Positions 54,513 to 63,371 of a DNA stretch of 64,000 nucleotides are shown here, piece by piece. How positions within the stretch are numbered: the first letter of the stretch is position 1; the number at the start of each line of letters is the position of its first letter. A program made the position numbers and the translations under genes. Source of the stretch: Phymatolithon calcareum (taxonomy: Eukaryota; Rhodophyta; Florideophyceae; Hapalidiales); the NCBI GenBank assembly GCA_977006965.1, contig OZ345364.1, positions 868,001 through 932,000 of the forward strand, given 5' to 3'. The notes beneath the pieces are model-generated. The model was not told the DNA's origin and did no database searches. It saw only the letters and a program-made list of their open reading frames with translations.

Positions 54513-55400
54513 GGACCGAACGGTCCAGGAGACACGAAACTGAAGAATTCCGGCGCGGGCGGGTAGCCCGCGACGGTATTTGTGACCACGACGAATGCGT
54601 TGACGAATGCGCGCATTTTGGCGGCTTCTCCGCCGAAATCGGTTGTCGCGATGAAGAACGCTGCCCCGCTGAAGACCAAGTCAAGAGTGCTGACCCCGAA
54701 ACACTCCGCGAACCGACGCGAAATATCCGAAATCGTGCTACGTGCTGAATGTATGAAACCATCGATATCATACCCGGTACACGACTTGTTGTCGCCGACG
54801 CGGAAACCGGAACCCGCGCCGATAGTCCCCACCGAAGTTGTCTCCCTGAGCGAGGTTCCGTTTATGGAGCCGCGCAAGATGTCCCCCCGAGGGGGCTTCC
54901 GTTGAACGCCCTCCGAAGTTGTCCCCCCGAACGAGCCTCCGTTGACGAACGTCACCCTCCAAGTTGCCCCCGCGAACGAGAGCGAGGCCTCGTTGAAGAG
55001 CCTCCCGAAGTTGTCCCCCCGAAAGAGCACTCGTTGAAGAGCGCCTACCTCTAGCTGTCCCCCGAGCGAGGTCTCGTTGAAGAGCACACCCCCTGATGTT
55101 AAGAGCCCCCAGAAGTTGTCCCCCGAGAGGGCTTCACTTTATTAGCCCCCTGGAAGTTATGCGAGCGCGCCGAGAAGACCTCCGACTTCGGAGGTTTGCC
55201 CTACGCGATAATTTTTACTGCGAAGAAGAAGAACGTAGTAAGTGATGGATACTAGAGTTGGAGATGATGGAGATGAGTGCAGCAATTGTGATTTGGGAAC
55301 ATAATTGTTACACAGGGTAGTTACTGAGACCCAAGCTGCTCTGTTGTTGGTGAATACCGGCGTTGAGGGCTTGTAAAATAAAAACATACAATTTCCCCCC
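54513..55400 (+). mobile_element. 888-bp LINE-tailed chimeric insertion
   Basis: A 14-bp TSD with one mismatch flanks it (ctgcattattgggc at 54499-54512, ctgccttattgggc at 55401-55414). The last ~180 bp are a LINE A-type 3' end (GGCGTTGAGGGCTTGTAAAATAAAAAC...TTTCCCCCC). The first ~700 bp are unrelated to LINE A and include a GC-rich ~39-bp tandem repeat. It looks like one insertion whose 5' part came from another template. Confidence 0.75.
54830..55150 (+). repeat. ~39-bp imperfect tandem repeat
   Basis: Units of the form GAAGTTGTCCCCCGAGCG ... CTCGTTGAAGAGC recur about seven times within the chimeric insertion. On the minus strand they could encode repeats such as GDNFGRLFNEASL, and on the plus strand EVVPPERASV. 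Which strand, if either, was coding in the donor is unknown. Confidence 0.65.
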
Positions 55401-56739
55401 CTGCCTTATTGGGCATTGTGGTCGCATCGTTCATCGAGGAACCGGCACCACTTATCGAAACATCAGCGAACATTTTTTCTGGACTAGTATGAAATCGGAC
55501 ATTTCCGTTTTTTGCAATTACTGTTTGTTTTGCGTTGCAGCCGTTAGTGGTGTGCGCACATCGCGTCCTTTGGATCATGCCCTACACTCCAGCACCGCGA
55601 ACAAAAATAATTCATTTCGATTTCTTGTACATTGGAGAGAGCGACACGGGTTATAAGTACGTTCTTATAATCAAGGATGACGCATCATCAATCGTCTGGC
55701 TCGAGCCCTATTGCGATACAGAAAAAACACCGCTGAAGTTTTGCTGCGCTGGTTCTCTCTTTCGGCGTATCTCTCACGTGGGTCTCTGATCGAGCCAGCC
55801 ATTTCAAGAACCGACTGATCGCGAATTTGAATCGCCAGCTCCACGAGCGACATCACTTCACTACACCATACTGACCACAGTCCAATGGAACTGTGGAACA
55901 CATGTTCAAAGAAGTTCTACGCGCTGCGAGGGCTCTTCTATTCGAGTTTCGCGTGAAGCAGACCGAGTGCTCCGCCGTTGTCCAGCTCATTCAGAGCATC
56001 CTCAACCACTCGAAGCAGCCCAGTTTGGGTAATGTCACACTCGTCACTGCGTTTACTGGACTACCGGGCGATAACCCACCGCGCTCTATCCTGATTCCCT
56101 CTCCGGCCAGCGCTGACACACGCTCCATTGATTTCATCAAATCTCAAAGGCTAATGAGGATTTCCATACTGGAGAAAAAATTGTACAATATCTATGGAGA
56201 CGTTGCGGAAAGGCGAACCCGCAAGCGTGATCAAGAAATATCTCGCCACAACAAGCGCACTCACGTCCAGGAAGTCAACTTTGATGTGGGACCGTCACGG
56301 TCGCTCAGGCACTAAGCTTCGTCTCAAGTGGAATGGCCCGTTTCAAGTCCGTCGTGCTGACTCTGATTTAATCTTTCAGTGCGAGGACCTCATCACGAAG
56401 GAGAGCACTGCCGTCCACGCCAATCGCTTACGGTTCTACTCCAATCAGCAACAGAACATTACCGAAGATTTTCTGGACACTATTGACCACAATCAGGCGC
56501 GATATAACAATGACACCAAGATTCTCGGCCTCAGATTCAACTCGGATACGGACAGTTTTAAAGTTCAATGCAAATGGCGGGGGGTTCGACTACGAGGAGC
56601 CATCATGGGAGCCTCTACACATTGTGCAGGAAGATATTCCTGATATGCTCGACGCGTTCCTCGACTCTCACGACAACCAAGATTCAGTTACCGCAGCACG
56701 TGCAAAGTAACCCAAGAATCACCTTTCGAGAAAGAGAAC
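55401..56739 (+). pseudogene. Ty3 integrase and chromodomain
   Basis: The zinc-binding module reads HCGRIVHRGTGTTYRNI and ends CNYCLFC (55530). Core fragments follow (TKIIHFDFLYIGESDTGYKY near 55585, PYSPQSNGTVE-like residues near 55870). The chromodomain lies at about 56515-56690 across two frames (ILGLRFNSDTDSFKVQCKWRG, then FDYEEPSWEPLHIVQEDIP). Chromodomains direct integrases to marked chromatin in this group. Frame changes break the ORF. Confidence 0.7.
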
Positions 56740-57108
56740 TGCTGCGCCGTGCTTTTCGTTAATGCACAGCCCCCATCACTACGTATCCCAGACAAGGCAT
56801 CGGCGTATTGCGCGCCGTGCAATCTATGATTTGATGTTTTGTAATTTCCCACGCGTTTGACTCTGGCGTACATAGCGAGACCCCAAATTGGGCAAAAGCG
56901 GTCTCAGATGTACGCTGACGAAATGTATGTTAGCTGGTATATTTTGTCGGTTTCGGAAGCCCATTTCAAAATTGTTTTCCCGCGTTCCCGTGCAGTAGCT
57001 TTCGCCGTGACAGCGGCAAAAAGACTACTTAACCCATGTTTTGTCCTGAAGTAAATGGAAGAAGAGATCTCCTTCATTTATGAATTTCTTACCCTGTACT
57101 GAGCAAAA
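56740..57108 (+). repeat. 3' LTR
   Basis: It is 369 bp, starting TGCTGCGCC right after the polypurine tract. It differs from the 5' LTR by about five to nine substitutions and two 1-bp length changes. Confidence 0.85.
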
Positions 57109-57155
57109 GTACGGCTGCACCGGCCACTCGGCGCGGGTCTTTTTCTCGCGGCATG

Positions 57156-57536
57156 TCATATGTCTTTTATCTGGGTGACGAGCATATTTTCTTTCCTACT
57201 GCCGAACAACGCGCTTTTACGGAAATAAAAGGAATAGTCCTCACCTGGACCGAAAGGCCGCCTCTCCGATTCTGGTACAAGAAAACAGTTCGGCATTCTT
57301 TTTACAAACGTTTGAGCATTAAATCCACCCTCAATTGAGGGTGTTTGTCTCATAGACACTAGTGATCGCAATTGAACGGACCACGCCAGTTGAGGCACGA
57401 TTTATAAGCTTGAAAAAATCTAAAAAACGAAGGCGAAACAGCTCGCTTGGGGAAGATTTGTAAAGCCCCGCTTGTCTTCTGTGCGATAAGTAACATCATT
57501 CTGAGCTAGGAACGAAAATTTTCGCAGCACATATAT
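57156..57536. repeat. Block shared with 1230-1615, with perfect palindrome
   Basis: It contains CACCCTCAATTGAGGGTG (about 57322-57339), an 18-bp perfect palindrome. It separates copy 2 (minus, from 57154) and copy 3 (plus, from 57537) of the small basic protein family, so it may be a divergent promoter region. A minus-strand frame (57398-57156) is weakly similar to that at 1495-1247. Confidence 0.5.
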
Positions 57537-57775
57537 GTGCTGTCTACTCTCAAAAATCAGACCTGCTGTGCCGTACGAAAAAAAGACCGTTCACGAGTCG
57601 TTACAGCCAAATATGCCAAGGAACGTGCGGTGCTTAGTAGTGAAGAAAGTTGTATATTACAAGCAGCCATTACCAAGTCACGAAATTTGATTGGCACGGC
57701 TCAATATGCAGTTGAAGAAGACTAAGATTACCGCCATAAAGATTGTTAGCTTCAAGGCATAAAAGCCTATTCATG
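57537..57775 (+). pseudogene. Small basic protein family, copy 3 (deleted)
   Basis: The frame VRKKDRSRVVTAKYAKERAV ... ITKS aligns with the N-terminal half of copy 2. The downstream KKTKI motif (from 57714) is present in a different frame. About 20 residues between them are missing, and there is a stop at 57723-57725. It is a decayed paralogue in divergent orientation to copy 2. Confidence 0.5.
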
Positions 57776-58711
57776 GTGCTTCAGCCCGGTCGCCATCTTT
57801 GTCCGATTCCATGCTAGAAAAGAGTAGCAACGCCAATTCCTACTTTCAAAACTCGTCATCACCCATCTTCATTAGAAAACGTCAATTTTCCATCTTTATT
57901 CGCAACCAAAATCATACCAGTAGACCAACCAAGCTGCAGCGCAGTCCTCCAATGCGATGGACTCTCCTTGGGGGGGGGGGGGGGAGAGTTCTCTCCGCTA
58001 TGCCCTCTAAGGTTCTTGGGATGTTTTCAAACTCCCCCTCATTTTTCACGAATTTGAGTGCCGTCTTGATGCAGTGCGTACACTACAGCGTAGGAGTAGA
58101 TGCTCCACGGTCTCCTTGCTTCCGACGCATCGCGCCTTGCGTATAGGTTCGTATTCGAGCAGGCCATAATGAAAAGCAACTAACAGCGAGCAACATTGTG
58201 CGGCAAGCTGGTTGAGAGTAGCTTCAGCGCGCCTGTGCCTTATATTGCGTTCTGGGGGTAAAAATGTATACTCCTAAGAATTCTACACTGGTGCGGATTG
58301 ATGACCGACCGAGCAGCTTCTTTGGTTAAGGATATATTTCGATTGCCAGAGCATCGAGTGAGCTCCTTCTTTTGGTAAACCAGCGAATGTGGTGTCCGCA
58401 TGGGATTCGCAGCGATCCTATTGCTTCAAAAGCGCGGACCGCGGACAATATTTTGGCGTCAAACGATGACCCATCGCTCCAATGGTCGTTTCGTGTGAAC
58501 ACATTTGTTTCGGTAACTTGCGTGGTTCAAACCTCAGTTTTCTTCTCTGATGCTCATCCAAAGTGTCAGCAGCACATGGCAGAGAAAAATAACATGCACT
58601 ACTGATCAAGCAACTCATCAATAACGCATTTATGTCCTGTACCACTCGTCAACATTCAGTCTAGTCATTTATGTTGGAGATCGGTGTTCGAACCCATTTC
58701 ACTCCCACTAA
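57776..58711. other. No gene; G15 homopolymer at 57970-57984
   Basis: Only short frames are present. A run of 15 G lies within CTCTCC-TTG(n)-GGAGAG, an imperfect inverted context. No repeat family was recognised. Confidence 0.4.
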
Positions 58712-58800
58712 GAAGAAGAAGAAATGAAGATTTTTATTTCAAAAGTTACCAATGCATCAGCAGACGCATGGGGAAGCTTTGAGAAAAGGAACATTTCAAA
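58712..58800 (-). mobile_element. LINE-E tail copy
   Basis: (AAG)n, then the reverse complement of the LINE-E end (ATTTTTATTTCAAAAGTTACC, hairpin GCATCAGCAGACGC), then GGGGAAGCTTTG. The 5' limit and TSD were not resolved. Confidence 0.65.
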
Positions 58801-59478
58801 AGCGATGGCGATTACGTTTGCCGCGCAAATCAACCGCAAAGTTTGCAAAGTGGGGAAAACGACCGTCATATGTTTATCTGTTCCATTTATTTGGTTTAGA
58901 CTGTTTCAAGAAGCACGTCATTGTTATCCATAAGCTTATCGCTGTCGAAGAGCCCGATTTTGGAGAGCTCTCAATTGAAGGAAAATTTCAGTAAACTAGA
59001 ATCAGAAATATGCAAAACGAAGAATATAAATTTTTATATACATGTTACCAATGCATCTGCTGGCGCTCGGGGAAACTTTGCTAGTGGCAAGAGGTTATGG
59101 ATTGATTCTGTCTAATGAGTAGTTTCTTTTTTTGTTCGCCTAGCACGATTCAGTTGAATACAAAAACTGACCTCTGTTCACCTTCGGGACTTCGAGGGGA
59201 AAAGTACGGGCAGGAGGTGGTTTCAGGTTTGCAAGCAGTCCTTACTTGGCGACAGCCTGACACAAGGGCCAAGAGCTCGTCGAGTGCTAGCTTATTCCAG
59301 GCCCTGTACTCTTTGGAGGGTCTGTCGTTTGAGAGGACATTTATCTCGTCTTCGATAGCATGTTTCCTACATTGGCCAGTGAGCTCGTTGAGGGTGGAGG
59401 TACTCATTGGAGGGTCATTCCAAATGACCACTTGATGGCAAGTGTTTTATGTCTTCTTAAGTTGAAGAGAAGGTGAGG

Positions 59479-60225
59479 AGGTGATGGGATATTTGATTAT
59501 TTTATTTTGAGAGCTCCCAAAGCTTTACCTAGGAGTAACGGAGCAGATCTTGCGATAATGTCTAAGCTAAAGTCCTCTGGCTACTCAAAACGTTTTTGAT
59601 TCTTAGTTCTCTCCCAACAAGAGCTCCTGTGAGTCTCTTGAGGAGGTAATGGAACTTTTCGCACGCTCAGGGTCGGCAAAGTAGTCGGCACTCGCTCTCT
59701 CCAATTGTGGCTTGCTTGAGGTGCGATCCTTTACTCGCTGCGCTGCGCAGTGACTTATAAGATAGCGGATTCTCCAAACTAATGGCTGGGGATTGCATAT
59801 CAAACCCCACGTAATCGACACTATCCTATCACTGTGAGGTCCAACGGCTACCTCGATACGCACGTGCGAGTCAGCGACCCAACTTGACGATCTCTCGGGA
59901 CTCCACCTCCTGTGATGTTAGGTCTATCACTTTCTGATCTAACGGCTACCGCAAAACGCACGCGCGCGCCAGTGACCCAACTTGGCGATCTCTTGGTGCC
60001 GCCCATCCTGTGATTATTTCGACTGTCTGCTCTGTCCGTTATTTTGAGCTGACATTTGCGAGTGCCCACCCGGTGTGGTCGCTCTATAGGATCTCTTCTA
60101 AGTCTTATGCTGTCAGTGTCTGTCTTAGCACTCTTGTTTCGCCATTGACCGGGCTTGCATTGCAAGCCACTGTCTTGTTCGACAGCAAGAAACATACACT
60201 GCAAGTTCAGATTGCCAGTGAGACG
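59479..60225 (-). mobile_element. LINE D 3' end inserted in LINE E relative
   Basis: The minus strand near 59640-59590 encodes RLTGALVGRELRIKNVL, as at 32735-32765. The 3' UTR has CTCAAAATAAAATAATC near 59490. The upstream part includes a two-unit tandem repeat. Only a short possible TSD (GTGAG) was seen. Confidence 0.5.
59822..60020. repeat. Two-unit ~98-bp tandem repeat
   Basis: CCAACGGCTACC ... GCGACCCAACTTGACGATCTC (59841-59895) recurs as CTAACGGCTACC ... GTGACCCAACTTGGCGATCTC (59939-59995). The spacing of aacggcta is 98 bp (59843 and 59941), and both units end in TCCTGTGAT. Confidence 0.6.
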
Positions 60226-60599
60226 GCACAAACTTTCCTGTGCGGTATAGGTCGTTTTTTCGACTTTTCCACATCCTCTGTGGCCTCCAAGATCATGGTT
60301 CTTTTGTATTTCTTGATGTTTGTCGTAGCTGTCGTTTCATTTGCAGCTTCACACATGAAGCCATTGACTTTCGCATGGACAATATCTCTCTCAGCTTCTA
60401 CACCTTCCTGTTTGCGAGCTCTGTTGTTGAACCTTCTATCAGCGCATTGCGTCTTCTTATCAATATCTGCACAAAACGCCTCTTCTTCCCTTGGGTTGCA
60501 GGATGCGACACATGGCCCTGTATCTGTCCAAGATTCTTTTTTTCCTGGAGACGGCTATTGAAGAAGTTCAGAGGACCATTTTCTCCGAGGTGTTCTGAC

Positions 60600-61510
60600 C
60601 AATCGCGAAAATGTGAACTTTAAGACTCAGTATCCTCTGTGGCATCCGTACATCCGAAAACAGGAGATTGTTTTTTCGTGCAATTTTTTTAAAGCCCCAG
60701 AGTCATACGAATATACAGACAAGGCTTCCTCAGGTGCTATCCTCACTAGGGTGGTTCTACTCTTATGTCTGGTATTCTATCTGAGCCCCTAGCATGTACT
60801 CTGTTGTTTTTGATAGCGCTTCATAGCAGCGGTACATGAGAATGGTGCTAGAACTTCGAATGCTTGGAAGAGCTCTGGCAGGCCGAGGGATACTAGAGAC
60901 GTGGAAGAGCTGCGATGGATAGGTCGAGGCGTGGCAGCAATGCTACGCAACAAACATTTCGAGTACGCACTGGAATATCTCAAGAAGGAATTTCAGCGAA
61001 CTCCCTGAACTCCTCGCTCTTCAAGGATGAAGGAGACGCTTTGGAGTTCAGCAGAAAGAGGAAAATATCGTATAACATTCCCGGGTGCACTCCAGCGATC
61101 CTAAGCCTTCCGAAGGTACGCCATCGCCAATTGGCGGTGAAGCGAAGTTTCGGAAGGTTTCCTCTATCGAGTACCAAGTCTCATGGATACACTTTAGGAT
61201 CACCTTTCAAGGTAAAAAATGACCGAAAAAGCGTTCGACCAGTTACTATTTTATACCATAGTATTCTTCGATGACATGGCATAGAAAACGTGCTGTAGAT
61301 ATGAGCTGCCGGTGAAAGACGTCACGTGGACTCCACCTTTTCCTCCGCAGGAGGGCGGGTTTTGCCGCTAGGCCACGTCACTCCAGAAGTGAGTATTCTA
61401 AGCTACACTAGAACGGTAGCAGCAGAAACGCATCTCCCTTATAGTCTCAAGAGTGTTGCTGAAGGCGTTTTTAAAATAAATTCTACTTTCAAAAAAACTA
61501 CTCGAGACCT
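60600..61510 (+). pseudogene. LINE C relative, C-terminal tail and 3' UTR
   Basis: Codons before 60670 (GAAAACAGGAGA) match LINE C near 10798. After a B-tail insertion it resumes with VLELRMLGRALAGRG, EELRWIGRGVAAML, LFKDEGDAL and FSRKRKISYN, like LINE C 16281 onward. The 3' UTR has TATAGTCTCAAGAGTGTTGCTG (about 61439) and TTTAAAATAAA. Confidence 0.65.
60671..60833 (-). mobile_element. B-tail unit, about 163 bp
   Basis: It matches 9616-9781 and the LINE B 3' UTR (TTTAAAGCCCC.GAGTCATACGAATATAC.G near its A-rich end). It interrupts the LINE C relative. An imperfect short direct repeat (gagattgt/gagaatggt) flanks it. Confidence 0.65.
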
Positions 61511-61985
61511 GAACGCACGACTTCCTCGTGACCAGATCTATGATGCGCATCCCCAGGTCAGTTTAACCACTTGACCATGTGGACTGTGTTCATGTGATTT
61601 CAGGAGCAACGTGTCCGTACTGAGCCGCGTTCAAATGGATGCCGGAGCAGAGTCGTGTAATTTACACACCGCAGGAGCTAAGATTCTCTGTTCATTTCGC
61701 TATAAGGTTACAACCCAGCCCCATCCAAAGTTGAGAACATAGCGCACTTAGGAATATAGTACGCAGCCACGCTAAAGTCGACACTGGTCAAAGCAAGCTA
61801 GCGCATGGAAGAAAAGCAGGAAGCGGAAAGAGCAATTGAAGTAGTTTTACGCCCTTAGCCGCAGGGGACTTACGCAAGTACCACGCTGCGTGCTATGCGC
61901 ATGTGCGTTATGCTGACGGATCTGCTATCAAACGAGCTCTGTGCACTGATCACCGAGCAGCAAAATGTAATAAAAAAGAAAACAC
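61511..61985. other. No gene recognised
   Basis: No supported ORF. Sequence is not obviously related to other parts of the window. Confidence 0.35.
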
Positions 61986-61989
61986 AACG

Positions 61990-62190
61990 ACGCCTCGCTA
62001 CCCGGGGTCGTCCACGCCGAACATACAGAAGTTCGGCAACTTAGATGGGATTATCTGAGATCCTAAGTTTTTCCGTCCGCCTCTCTCGCGGTGCGTTTTC
62101 GTGAGCTACACAAAGGTAGGTAGCAACTGAGGAATGCTCGCCCATATCTTCGGAAGTCAGTGGGGCTTTTTTAATAAACTTTGATTTCAA
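61990..62190 (+). mobile_element. B2-type LINE 3' UTR fragment
   Basis: TTTTTCCGTCCGCCTCTCTCG, CACAAAGGTAGGTAGCA and CCCATATCTTCGGAAGTC ... GGGGCTTTTTTAATAAAC match the B2 3' UTR at 17375-17495. No coding part remains. Confidence 0.65.
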
Positions 62191-62314
62191 TCATGTAGTT
62201 CTTCAGAACACAGAATGATTTTTATGATAGAGAAGTAAACCAAGTTTAATGCACACGATAGTAATTTACCGACTCTCCTCAAGCTGGCTCAGTAGCGGAA
62301 GAGTTTTTGCCCAA

Positions 62315-62388
62315 TGCGAAGCTGCTTTGGTGATGGCGTGCGCCGGTGTTCAAGACTTCTAGAATAATAATAAACGATTTCCGCCTAT
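62315..62388 (+). mobile_element. LINE A-type 3' end fragment
   Basis: GCTGCTTTGGTGATGG ... GCCGGTGTTCAAGACTTCTAGAATAATAATAAACGATTTCCGCC is a diverged version of the LINE A terminus seen at 31885-31952 and 55340-55400. Confidence 0.55.
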
Positions 62389-62913
62389 GTCCAAGCTTGA
62401 ACTAGACTGGACAGATTGTGTTTCCCTATCTAGAGGCGCATGGTGCAATGTAATGGGATCATGCATGCATTTGTGCTTCGCTTTCGCATGCGCAGTGTGC
62501 AATCTCACGCTTGCTACTCAGAATTTAAATCACGATTTCAAACTAATTCCTCTTTCGAAAGGTATCACTTTCACGCGCTGAAGTCTTATATATGGAACAC
62601 GCACCGTGGAAAAAAGTCACTCCGTCCCTTTTGTGAGAAGCTTTTAAAACAGTAAAATGAAGCTTCGCTGTCACTGTGCTGACCTTCTTGAAAAATTCTT
62701 ATTTGATCACCATCCAGAGTTACACCAGACGATGGGCTAAGATGCAGTTCGAGTTCTTAGTACCTACTTGGATGACATGAGCCAGACTAACTGAAGATTC
62801 AGGAAGGCTTGCAGTCTGTGATGATGAATGCGCTGTTCATTTATTTCGAGCAAATATAATCTACTTCCCAAGGCATACGCAAAACGAACGTTGGCGATAT
62901 GCGCAACGTGAAA
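62389..62913. other. No gene recognised
   Basis: A 64-codon plus frame at 62387-62581 lacks support. The rest is the 3' flank of the His-rich protein gene. Confidence 0.35.
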
Positions 62914-63294
62914 CTAATAATGACACTTTTTCTTGTAGCACCACTTCTTGTCGCACTTTTTGTTGCAGTGATCGTAGTCGCATTTGATGTAACACGTACC
63001 ACAGTAGTATTTCACCCTGTAGCAGTGGCGTTTGTGCTTGCGGTAGTGTTTGTACTTGCGATGGCGTTTGTGGTGGTAATGGGGATGCGAGTGGTAGTAC
63101 TTGTGCCAGTGCTTGTGTGAGTGCTTCTTCTTCCCGTGGTAACCCTCATGTCCGTTATACGAGCGTCCCGAGGTGCTGATTGTAGAGCGGATACCGGCCT
63201 TGTCATTCGGGACAATCGTGCCTCGCGCCAGGTGTGCTGCGGATGTAGCCGCGCATATCAGCGCAAAGGCTAGCAGTGCTAAGAAGACTCTCAT
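62914..63294 (-). CDS. Secreted His/Lys/Tyr-rich, Cys-rich protein
   Basis: The protein has 126 residues. Residues 1-20 form a signal peptide (MRVFLALLAFALICAATSAA). After a linker, residues about 55-88 are dominated by His, Lys and Tyr (HSHKHWHKYYHSHPHYHH). The C-terminal ~35 residues contain eight cysteines (C.{6}C..C...C....C...C....C....C) in a strongly basic context, ending KKKCHY. Eight cysteines suggest four disulphides after secretion. The His/Tyr block suggests metal binding or cross-linking in a wall or matrix, by inference from composition only. A TATA box stands 77 bp upstream. No known family recognised. Confidence 0.7.
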   Translation of the reverse strand: MRVFLALLAFALICAATSAAHLARGTIVPNDKAGIRSTISTSGRSYNGHEGYHGKKKHSHKHWHKYYHSHPHYHHKRHRKYKHYRKHKRHCYRVKYYCGTCYIKCDYDHCNKKCDKKWCYKKKCHY

Positions 63295-63364
63295 GGTGAA
63301 CGCAAAGACCGCAGATTGTGTAGTGCTTCTGGGAGCGAAGACAATTCAGGTTGAGCGAGTGCAA

Positions 63365-63371
63365 TTTTATA
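63365..63371 (-). promoter_or_regulatory. TATA box of His/Cys-rich protein gene
   Basis: TATAAAA on the minus strand, 71-77 bp before the ATG at 63294. Confidence 0.55.

Larger units (their letters stand above)
50655..57108 (+). mobile_element. Ty3-type LTR retrotransposon with chromodomain
   Basis: The 5-bp TSD gtacg flanks it (50650-50654 and 57109-57113). LTRs are 50655-51025 and 56740-57108, about 97-98% identical by eye. A polypurine tract (GAGAAAGAGAA) precedes the 3' LTR. Internally in order: Gag, CCHC-like zinc knuckle, aspartic protease, RT, RNase H, integrase and a C-terminal chromodomain (KWRG ... EEPSWEPLHIVQEDIP). Protease-RT-RNase H-integrase order makes it Ty3-like. Coding parts carry stops and frame changes, so it is not autonomous. 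An 888-bp LINE-tailed insert lies at 54513-55400. Confidence 0.88.
50375..57154 (-). pseudogene. Small basic protein family, copy 2, split by Ty3 element
   Basis: The gene starts with an ATG at 57154-57152, preceded in frame by a TAA. It runs 46 nt to the TSD gtacg (57109-57113), then resumes after the other TSD copy at 50649 and ends at 50375. Counting one TSD, the pre-insertion frame is 321 nt, exactly 106 codons plus stop. It carries SKSKKV, ARWVLV and KIVNVNA motifs, shared with copies 1 and 3. The Ty3 insertion lies after codon 14, so this allele is disrupted. Function unknown; the protein is small and basic. Confidence 0.75.
59018..60590 (-). mobile_element. LINE E relative, interrupted
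   Basis: The 3' end at 59018 has the LINE-E terminus (hairpin GCATCTGCTGGCGC in the plus reading). C-terminal codons at 59430-59150 (PPMSTSTLNELTGQCRKHAIED) and upstream codons at 60560-60225 (RYRAMCRILQPKGRR, KSKKRPIP) match LINE E 21802-22536. A ~745-bp block (about 59479-60225) separates them and carries a LINE D end near 59600. Stops are frequent. Confidence 0.65.

Noticed and set aside
54404-55087. 227-codon minus-strand frame with NEASL-like repeats
   Set aside because: It crosses the left border of the chimeric insertion into Ty3 sequence. Open reading results from a GC-rich 39-bp repeat, so it is not a gene in this context.
60010-60561. 183-codon plus-strand hydrophobic frame
   Set aside because: The opposite strand carries LINE E codons (RAMCRIL, KSKKRPIP) over 60225-60560, so this is an antisense shadow.
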